A DNA stretch of 64,000 nt, taken from positions 17,349-81,348 of the forward strand of contig CALGUK010000010.1 of NCBI GenBank assembly GCA_937920235.1, written 5' to 3'. This document shows positions 57,813 through 64,000 of this stretch, piece by piece (position 1 is the stretch's first letter; every line of letters starts with the position of its first letter). The position numbers and the translations under genes are program-made. The DNA comes from an uncultured Clostridia bacterium (lineage in GTDB: Bacteria > Bacillota > Clostridia > Oscillospirales > Acutalibacteraceae). The notes under the pieces were generated by a model. That model was not told the origin of the DNA, ran no database searches, and saw nothing but the letters and a program-made list of their open reading frames with translations.

Positions 57813-59795
57813 TTATTTCTTTTTGAGAACAATGGCGCACCGGCAGGGGATATAGCAGGGGAATCCTATCCAACCATCACCGGTTACATATGTGCGGTAA
57901 GAAATTTTCCCTGTTCGTGAGAAACCGCCGAAATCGGCATCGTCTGTTGAAAGTACGGTTTCGTAAACACCCTCTTTGCCTACAGGAATAAAGTATCCCT
58001 CAAAGGATTTTGTCGGATGGAAGTTAAAGATGAAGACCGTATCACCCTTGGTATATATTATTATTTTATCATCCTGGTGAATCCATCTTTCTTTGGCAGG
58101 AGTTCCGAGAAGCTTTTCATCCTTGAGCAAACGTATCATAGCTTTGTCAAACTCATTCAAATACGTATATCTGAGATCTTTGTTATCAACAAGACTCCAT
58201 TGCCTGCGGCAGTAGTGATAACTCCAACCGTTTCCCTCTCGCGGAAAATCAATCCATTCAGGATGACCGAATTCGTTGCCCATAAAGTTAAGATATCCGT
58301 CTCCTGCAAGTGAAGCGGTTATCAGCCTTATCATTTTGTGAAGAGCAATACCTCTGTCGATTATAATACTTTCGGTGAATTTGCTCATACTTGAATACAT
58401 TTCGGCATCACAGAGTCTGAACATTATGGTTTTATCACCGACAAGTGCCTGGTCGTGAGATTCACAGTATCCCACGGTTTTTTCTCTCGGACGGCGTGAA
58501 GTCAGCTCGTACCATATTTTACGCATATCCCATTTGTCATCGGTACTTTCCTTGAGAATTTTTATCCACATATCCGGTACACCCATTGAAAGACGGTAAT
58601 CAAATCCGATACCTCCGTCTTTTATCGGGATACACATTCCGGGCATACCCGACATATCCTCAGCAATTGTAATCGCTGTTGGCTTGATTGAGTGGATAAG
58701 CTCGTTGGCAAGCTGTAAATACGTTACCGCCTGAGTATCCGTGTTCATTGAAAAATACATATCGTAATTTGTAAAAGCTGAGCCGAGACCGTGGTCGTGA
58801 TAAAGCATTGAGGTAACTCCGTCAAATCGGAAGCCGTCAAAGTGGAAAATGTCCATCCAATATTTGAGATTGGACAGTAAAAAGTGTAAAACCTCATTTT
58901 TACCGTAGTCAAACAGCTTTGTACCCCAGGCGCTGTGATTTCCTTTTTCACCCTCGTGGAAAAACTGATAAACAGTTCCGTCAAACTCATTGAGACCTTC
59001 GTTGGTATTTTTTACTGCGTGGGAGTGGACAACGTCAAGCAAAACTGCAATTCCCATTTCGTGAGCCGTATTGATAAGCTTTTTCAGGTCACGGCTGTTA
59101 CCGTATCTCGATGATGCGGCAAAAAAGTTTGATACCTGATATCCGAATGAGCCGTAATACGGGTGCTCCATTATAGCCATTATTTGTATAGTGTTATATC
59201 CTGATTCCTTTATTCTTGGGAGAATATTTTCGGTAAATTCCCGATATGTTCCCACAGCACCTTTTTCCTGCGCCATACCTATGTGACATTCATAAATGAA
59301 AGGGGACTTCGGAGTTCGGAATTTTTGGTCTGTCCAGTCAAATTTTTCTTTTTCATCTTCAATCTCCGCACACCACAAAAGAGTGTCGGGATCCTGGACA
59401 ACCCTTGTTGCATAAGTGGGTATGCGTCGGAGTATCTGACCGTTGTGTATTACTATTGCCTGAACCTTTTGTCCGACCCTGAGTGCATCTTTCCCTTTAA
59501 GCTGAATTTCAAATACACCGTTTTCGAGCCTTGTCATAGGGCATGCAGTTATATCCCAATTGTTAAAATCACCGGTAAGGTACATTTCTTCAGCGGCAGG
59601 AGCCCATTCGCGATAAACCCAACCTGAACGGGCGCGGTGAAATCCGAAATATTTGTATCCGTTTGCAAAGGTTTTGAGAGTTTTGGCATCACCGGCAAGC
59701 TCTTTCCTCTTGCTTTCATAATTCTGTATCCGTAAATCGATATCATTTTGGTACGGTTGCAAATACGGATCAATTTCTATTATTTTGTTTCTCAT
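57813..59795 (-). CDS. glgB: 1,4-alpha-glucan branching enzyme, GH13 (eukaryote-type)
   Basis: This 660-residue enzyme forms alpha-1,6 branches in glycogen. The N-terminal CBM48 region has GWVYREWAPAAEEMYLTGDFNNW (about 58-80). The barrel has DVVHSHAVKN (about 253-262), the nucleophile Asp in FDGFRFDGVTSM (about 319-330), acid/base Glu in ITIAEDMSG (about 376-384) and the transition-state Asp in YCESHDQAL (about 440-448). The layout and length resemble the eukaryotic GH13_8 type found in some gut anaerobes. No other glg gene is adjacent. The ATG follows ACGGAGGCGGC. Confidence 0.93.
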   Translation of the reverse strand: MRNKIIEIDPYLQPYQNDIDLRIQNYESKRKELAGDAKTLKTFANGYKYFGFHRARSGWVYREWAPAAEEMYLTGDFNNWDITACPMTRLENGVFEIQLKGKDALRVGQKVQAIVIHNGQILRRIPTYATRVVQDPDTLLWCAEIEDEKEKFDWTDQKFRTPKSPFIYECHIGMAQEKGAVGTYREFTENILPRIKESGYNTIQIMAIMEHPYYGSFGYQVSNFFAASSRYGNSRDLKKLINTAHEMGIAVLLDVVHSHAVKNTNEGLNEFDGTVYQFFHEGEKGNHSAWGTKLFDYGKNEVLHFLLSNLKYWMDIFHFDGFRFDGVTSMLYHDHGLGSAFTNYDMYFSMNTDTQAVTYLQLANELIHSIKPTAITIAEDMSGMPGMCIPIKDGGIGFDYRLSMGVPDMWIKILKESTDDKWDMRKIWYELTSRRPREKTVGYCESHDQALVGDKTIMFRLCDAEMYSSMSKFTESIIIDRGIALHKMIRLITASLAGDGYLNFMGNEFGHPEWIDFPREGNGWSYHYCRRQWSLVDNKDLRYTYLNEFDKAMIRLLKDEKLLGTPAKERWIHQDDKIIIYTKGDTVFIFNFHPTKSFEGYFIPVGKEGVYETVLSTDDADFGGFSRTGKISYRTYVTGDGWIGFPCYIPCRCAIVLKKK

Positions 59796-59830
59796 TGTTT
59801 TGCCGCCTCCGTAAAAAAGTCTGTAAATAT

Positions 59831-59858
59831 ATTATATCAAAAATATAATGAATAGCAA
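59831..59858 (-). promoter_or_regulatory. branching enzyme promoter
   Basis: On the minus strand: TTGCTA (59858 to 59853), 16 bases, TATAAT (59836 to 59831). Confidence 0.6.
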
Positions 59859-59909
59859 TAAAAAATAAAATATTTCCGAACCAATAACTGCAGGGGTGAT
59901 AAAAATATT

Positions 59910-59946
59910 ACATATAAAATGAGTACGGAAATACAATTCCGTACTC
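59910..59946 (-). terminator. terminator of the GH89 gene
   Basis: GAGTACGGAA (59921-59930) pairs with TTCCGTACTC (59937-59946) around six bases; on the minus strand ATTTTATAT follows. Confidence 0.8.
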
Positions 59947-59952
59947 AATAGC

Positions 59953-62457
59953 TTAATCCAATATTTGCTTTCCGAGAGCCTTCAGGCTGTCCTCACGGAC
60001 TCTGACGGTATGCTTAGTCTCACCGAGCACCCAATCCCATTCGATTTTAAACCAGTCTGCTTCAAGTGCTTTTCCGCCGTCAGCTTCTTCTTTTACCAGA
60101 CGGGCAAATTCCTCCCATCTCATCTTGTGGAAGGAGTTGACAACATCTCCCAACTGTCTGTGTGCGTAATCGTGAAGATTTCCGTCATCTGATAACAGAC
60201 GGCAGTACCATGTCGTGATAAGCGCTTTCGCATTTATCATATACAGCTCTTTTGTGAAATCATCAAGCTTATCGACATATTCGTGCACCGGTTCAATATA
60301 TGAACTGAATGAAAAATATCTGCTGTTGAGAAGTACTCGGTCAAGGGTATCAAGAAGTGATAAAAGACGGTCACAGTATTCAAGACAGACAAGGTAATCC
60401 TTGCTTTTATATGCAGAAACCGTTTTTCTCACAATATGAGTGAGCTTATTGGAAATTGCCTGTCTCAGCAGATCAACTGCATCATAAATATAACACTCAT
60501 TGTCCTTGAATTTGTCATAATCTTTTAAGAACAACTTGACCGCTTTTTCAAATTCCTCTTCGGAATAGGGGATTTTTACCGTTCCTCTTGCAGTAAACAT
60601 CTTGCTTTCGGGGTCGAAAGGTCTGCGGCAGGCCATGGTTTCGCTGGCGCCGAAGCTCAGCGGCCCGTTATCACTGCCGTAAGCGGTTTTCAAAAGTATT
60701 TCCATACTTTCGCTTATGTGTTCGTTCTCCTTGCCGTATCTGCGGAGTGCATATTTTTTTACCCAGTCCTTGACTTCACCTATATCTTCCCATACGGTCG
60801 AGAAGAAAATATCGGTGACAATCGGGTTGACGTTAGTGCTTTCCGCGGTCAGAGCAATACCTTTGAAGTTAGGACGCTCGGAAGCTGATTTCACCATTCC
60901 GGGAATCTTGTTTATATCCCCGTAAATACCGTTTCTTCCGCCGAAATTGTTAAGCAGACCGCAGAGCACATTTCCGTATTTTGCAAGACGGCTGAATCTG
61001 TTTGCGTTATGATTTATTTTCTCTGTGTTGAGGTCGAGCATAAGGATGTGCTTGTCACGGTATAGTTTCAATGCACTTGTAAATGCTTTGTTCGGATTGA
61101 GTGCCCAGCATTGAACAACCCACACAGCATCCTTGTCGGAAGCCAGCATGCTTTGCATAACGTTGATATAACTGTCTTTTGCCTTGGATTTGCTTATTTT
61201 TCCGCCTTCATGACCGATATCTCCGGCGTAATAATGTGTAATATCACCGAAAACCTCTTTCTGACTTTCATAAAAAAGCTTAGCATATTTCACAAAATGC
61301 GCACTGTCGGGATCAACGATAAGCGGTTGCTCAATTCCTTTCCATTTTCCCTGTTCTGTAACAGGCACATCTCTGTCCTTTTTCTGAATATCCCGAGGAA
61401 CCATTCCCATATATCCTTGGAGGACAATATCCATTCCGAGCGCCTGCATTCTTCTGTGGTTTCTTCTTGCCATCTGACATTTTTCATAAAAGAATCCGTC
61501 GTGGACAGGTCCGCCTATCGAACAGATATTTCCCATATACATCCAGGCAAAGTATGCAGGACCTACGAGAAAATTTTTGATTTCACGGTGCCGGTATCCG
61601 ATCTTGGTGAGGAATCTTCTGTATACCTCCTCCATACCGAGAATGTCAAGGACGAGATTTACACCGTTCATCGCAAGAAAATCTATTTCTTTCTGCCACT
61701 GCTCCTCATTCCAGAAAGCCATAGAGTATGAATGAGTACAGTAGTTGTATGCGTACCTGTGCTTAAAACTTGCGGTGCGGTCGATTTTGCCGTGAACCGC
61801 GGGAAGTGTTTTAGGTAATTTCACCTGGTTCCCGAAGCGGGAAATATGGCAACGACATATCTCTTTTAGATAGCAGTTAAATGCAGATGCAAGACCTACT
61901 CCGGAGTTTGAAATCAGAACGATTTTTCCGCGCAGGGACTCAACCGTAAAATAGTCAGATTTTAGTCTTCTGTCAAGTCTGAGTTCAAATTGCTCAACAT
62001 AATCTTCACCGATTGTCCTGGCGATAATGCCCCTCACATCTTCCAACGTTTCCTCTTCAGTAACCGGTAGCGCAAAGTCTGTTTCCGAAAAGATTGCAGG
62101 CTCACGGAATACAGCCTTTTTAGAGGGAAATGCACAGTTCTCACCGAGAATTTCAATGTTGTTTATCGTCGGCCTTTCACCGCTGTAATATTTTATGAAA
62201 ATGCGGATGTATCGGGCAATTTTCGGGCTTTTACCTTTTTTATAAAAATTTACTCCGTCAAGACTCGAATAGACACTGTATTTTACCTCGGTATTTTCGG
62301 GAAAAACCACCGCCACATCGTAAACACTCATACATTTCGGAAATGACAGATCAATAAAGCAGGGATATGTGTCATAAACAAACATCGGGACGGTTTGTTT
62401 GCTTGCTTCACCGCTTGCATTCAGTATTTCATATTTCAATAATTCCAAACTTATCAC
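59953..62457 (-). CDS. alpha-N-acetylglucosaminidase, GH89
   Basis: This 834-residue protein matches the NAGLU family that removes terminal alpha-linked GlcNAc. An N-terminal beta domain (about 1-105, ending IEILGENC) looks like a discoidin/F5-8C carbohydrate-binding module. The core has the family strings FKHRYAYNYCTHSYSM (about 220-235), MNGVNLVLDILGMEEVYRRF (about 250-269) and MGMVPRDIQ (about 340). A late helical domain follows (about 600-834). Mucin-type or host glycans are likely substrates in a gut setting. There is no signal peptide, so it should act inside the cell, which is unusual for mucin enzymes. The GTG at 62457 overlaps a possible AGGTGAT site for an in-frame TTG at 62448, so the true start may be nine bases later. 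Confidence 0.9.
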   Translation of the reverse strand: MISLELLKYEILNASGEASKQTVPMFVYDTYPCFIDLSFPKCMSVYDVAVVFPENTEVKYSVYSSLDGVNFYKKGKSPKIARYIRIFIKYYSGERPTINNIEILGENCAFPSKKAVFREPAIFSETDFALPVTEEETLEDVRGIIARTIGEDYVEQFELRLDRRLKSDYFTVESLRGKIVLISNSGVGLASAFNCYLKEICRCHISRFGNQVKLPKTLPAVHGKIDRTASFKHRYAYNYCTHSYSMAFWNEEQWQKEIDFLAMNGVNLVLDILGMEEVYRRFLTKIGYRHREIKNFLVGPAYFAWMYMGNICSIGGPVHDGFFYEKCQMARRNHRRMQALGMDIVLQGYMGMVPRDIQKKDRDVPVTEQGKWKGIEQPLIVDPDSAHFVKYAKLFYESQKEVFGDITHYYAGDIGHEGGKISKSKAKDSYINVMQSMLASDKDAVWVVQCWALNPNKAFTSALKLYRDKHILMLDLNTEKINHNANRFSRLAKYGNVLCGLLNNFGGRNGIYGDINKIPGMVKSASERPNFKGIALTAESTNVNPIVTDIFFSTVWEDIGEVKDWVKKYALRRYGKENEHISESMEILLKTAYGSDNGPLSFGASETMACRRPFDPESKMFTARGTVKIPYSEEEFEKAVKLFLKDYDKFKDNECYIYDAVDLLRQAISNKLTHIVRKTVSAYKSKDYLVCLEYCDRLLSLLDTLDRVLLNSRYFSFSSYIEPVHEYVDKLDDFTKELYMINAKALITTWYCRLLSDDGNLHDYAHRQLGDVVNSFHKMRWEEFARLVKEEADGGKALEADWFKIEWDWVLGETKHTVRVREDSLKALGKQILD

Positions 62458-62513
62458 CTGTGTGTAATTTTCTGTATCAAATATATCACAAAAAACACCA
62501 AAAGTCTATGTGC

Positions 62514-62538
62514 TTTATCAACTATTTTTGTTGATAAA
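62514..62538. repeat. 9-bp inverted repeat upstream of ppdK
   Basis: TTTATCAAC (62514-62522) and GTTGATAAA (62530-62538) form a perfect inverted repeat around TATTTTT, in the divergent region between GH89 and ppdK, with no T-run after it. It looks like a regulator site more than a terminator. Confidence 0.55.
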
Positions 62539-62579
62539 CAAACAAAATCGGAATGACGGAAAAAAATGGGGAAAAACTA

Positions 62580-62608
62580 TTGAAAAGGAAAAAGAATTTT
62601 GATACAAT
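62580..62608 (+). promoter_or_regulatory. ppdK promoter
   Basis: TTGAAA (62580-62585), 17 bases, TACAAT (62603-62608) with TGA before it (extended -10). The leader is about 70 bases. Confidence 0.75.
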
Positions 62609-62685
62609 TTATAAGGTTAAATGTATCAATGGGTTTTTGAGGCATTTTTCTTTAATTCTGTTAATATTATTTTGGAGGTATAAAA

Positions 62686-64000
62686 ATGAGCAAAAAGTTT
62701 GTTTACCTTTTCAAAGAGGGTAACGCATCAATGCGTGAACTCCTTGGCGGTAAGGGCGCCAACCTTGCAGAAATGACAAGTCTTGGTCTTCCCGTTCCTC
62801 AGGGCTTTACTGTTACAACAGAAGCTTGTACACAGTATTATGAGGATGGCAGAAAAATCAACGACGAAATCCAGGCAGAAATTATGGAGTACATCGATAA
62901 GATGGAAGAAATCACAGGCAAAAAGTTCGGTGATAAGGAGAATCCTCTTCTTGTTTCTGTTCGTTCAGGTGCCCGTGCATCAATGCCCGGTATGATGGAC
63001 ACAATCCTCAACCTTGGTCTTAACGAAGAGGTTGTTGAGGTTATGGCTGCAAAGTCAGGTAACGCTCGTTGGGCTTATGACTGCTACAGAAGATTTATCC
63101 AGATGTATTCTGACGTTGTTATGGAAGTTGGTAAGAAGTACTTTGAGCAGCTTATCGACGAAATGAAAGAAGACAGAGGCGTTACTCAGGACGTCGAGCT
63201 CACAGCAGAAGACCTCAAAGAGCTTGCAGGCCAGTTTAAGGCAGAGTATAAAGCAAAGATCGGTAAGGACTTCCCTTCAGATCCAAAAGAACAGCTTATG
63301 GGTGCTGTTGAGGCTGTTTTCCGTTCATGGGACAACCCCCGTGCAAACGTTTACCGTCGTGATAACGATATCCCTTACTCATGGGGTACAGCCGTTAACG
63401 TTCAGATGATGGCTTTCGGTAACATGGGTGACGATTGTGGTACTGGTGTTGCATTTACTCGTGACCCTGCTACAGGTGAAAAAGGTCTTATGGGTGAATT
63501 CCTTGTTAACGCACAGGGCGAAGACGTTGTTGCCGGTGTCAGAACTCCGATGCCCATCGCTCAGATGGCTGAAAAGTTCCCTGAAGCATATGCTGATTTC
63601 GTTAAAGTTTGTGCTACTCTTGAAGATCACTACAGGGATATGCAGGATATGGAGTTTACTGTTGAAGCAGGCAAGCTCTATATGCTCCAGACAAGAAACG
63701 GTAAGAGAACAGCTAAGGCTGCTCTTAAGATTGCTTGCGACCTCGTTGACGAAGGTATGATCGACGAGAAGAAGGCAGTTGCTATGATCGATCCGAGAAA
63801 CCTCGATACACTCCTTCACCCGCAGTTCGACACAGCTGCTCTTAAGGCTGCTACTCCTGCAGGTAAGGGCCTCGGTGCATCTCCCGGTGCTGCTTGCGGT
63901 AAAGTTGTATTCACAGCAGAAGATGCTGTTGAGTGGAACGAAAAGGGCGAAAAGGTTGTTCTTGTTCGTCTTGAAACATCACCTGAAGACATCACAGGTA
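62686..64000 (+). CDS. ppdK: pyruvate, phosphate dikinase (3' part missing)
   Basis: The first 438 residues of PpdK are present, in an open frame that runs past the window. Family marks are MSKKFVYLF, LGGKGANLAEMTSLGLPVPQGFTVTT (ATP-grasp start, about 20-45), VSVRSGARASMPGMMDTILNLG (about 90-111), GTGVAFTRDPATGEKGLMGEFL (about 252-273), LYMLQTRNGKRT (about 330-341) and ASPGAACGKVVF (about 398-409). The swivelling-domain catalytic histidine would lie just beyond the edge. The enzyme interconverts pyruvate, ATP and phosphate with PEP, AMP and PPi. It starts at ATG 62686 after TTGGAGG. Codon choice (GTT, GCA, CTT, AAG) points to high expression. Confidence 0.96.
   Translation, partial: MSKKFVYLFKEGNASMRELLGGKGANLAEMTSLGLPVPQGFTVTTEACTQYYEDGRKINDEIQAEIMEYIDKMEEITGKKFGDKENPLLVSVRSGARASMPGMMDTILNLGLNEEVVEVMAAKSGNARWAYDCYRRFIQMYSDVVMEVGKKYFEQLIDEMKEDRGVTQDVELTAEDLKELAGQFKAEYKAKIGKDFPSDPKEQLMGAVEAVFRSWDNPRANVYRRDNDIPYSWGTAVNVQMMAFGNMGDDCGTGVAFTRDPATGEKGLMGEFLVNAQGEDVVAGVRTPMPIAQMAEKFPEAYADFVKVCATLEDHYRDMQDMEFTVEAGKLYMLQTRNGKRTAKAALKIACDLVDEGMIDEKKAVAMIDPRNLDTLLHPQFDTAALKAATPAGKGLGASPGAACGKVVFTAEDAVEWNEKGEKVVLVRLETSPEDITG

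Noticed and set aside
61111..61731. A 206-codon plus-strand frame inside the GH89 gene
   Set aside because: It is antisense to a strongly supported enzyme and shows no ribosome site.
1..64000. Insertion sequences, prophage or integrative elements
   Set aside because: No transposase, integrase, relaxase or phage structural gene was recognised; only repeat scars and hairpin elements are visible.

Overview
The window reads as a chromosomal segment of a low-to-mid GC, spore-forming, anaerobic Firmicute of class Clostridia. A gut member of the Oscillospiraceae/Ruminococcaceae is my best guess, by inference from gene style. Supporting signs are a spoIIA operon with sigma-F, SpoIID, a CtsR-McsA-McsB-ClpC operon with CtsR boxes, a T-box ahead of pheST, the c-di-AMP receptor DarA next to holB and ricT, pyruvate phosphate dikinase, a small 2[4Fe-4S] ferredoxin, and many glycoside hydrolases. 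Promoters of the TTGACA-N17-TATAAT type and AGGAGG ribosome sites are easy to see. No transposase, integrase, phage gene, rRNA or CRISPR array is visible.

Layout. 0-6 kb: a divergent type II topoisomerase pair (parE/parC-like), a structured intergenic repeat, an AT-rich IseA-like membrane protein, secG, and tRNA-Lys whose 3' end and terminator are duplicated 187 bp downstream. 6-13 kb: a serine beta-lactamase-like lipoprotein, the clp stress operon, and an orphan MacB/LolD-type ABC ATPase. 13-17 kb: a 1204-residue cell-surface protein with two calcineurin-like phosphoesterase domains. 17-24.6 kb: T-box-pheS-pheT, IreB with a 95-residue unknown, a phosphoribosyltransferase with a membrane protein, tcdA, and ychF; tcdA and ychF are driven from one perfect palindromic divergent promoter. 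24.7-32 kb: two hydrolases, an XRE regulator, a DtxR-type regulator followed by two flavoproteins, and a zinc-ribbon/pseudokinase/PASTA membrane protein. 32-37 kb (minus strand): spoIID, spoIIAA-spoIIAB-sigF, and a DUF5696-like lipoprotein. 37-42.6 kb: citrate synthase, a membrane protein, an AEC transporter, darA-holB-ricT, and ferredoxin. 42.7-46.6 kb (minus): a five-gene run from a small unknown through an RlmCD-type rRNA methyltransferase to a GH35 beta-galactosidase. 46.7-49.8 kb: a CapD-type sugar epimerase and ilvE. 49.9-53.3 kb (minus): hslO, a methyltransferase, a YerC/TrpR-like regulator, and a Fur-family regulator with a metal exporter behind a strong promoter and a palindromic operator. 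53.4-62.5 kb: carbohydrate enzymes (membrane-anchored clan-A hydrolase, GH51 lipoprotein, GH13 branching enzyme, GH89 alpha-N-acetylglucosaminidase). The window ends inside ppdK.

How the genes work together. Protein quality control (CtsR regulon, Hsp33), translation (tRNA-Lys, PheST, TcdA, RlmCD, YchF), early forespore signalling (SpoIIA) and glycan use dominate. Extracellular lipid- or membrane-anchored hydrolases paired with leaderless GH35 and GH89 suggest partial extracellular cleavage followed by intracellular finishing; that is inference. The best-supported less-described items are the Fur/exporter module with its operator on the start site, the palindromic divergent promoter, the zinc-ribbon pseudokinase with PASTA repeats, the two-headed phosphoesterase, and the duplicated tRNA-Lys tail. 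I did not find a clear, wholly new multi-gene system.
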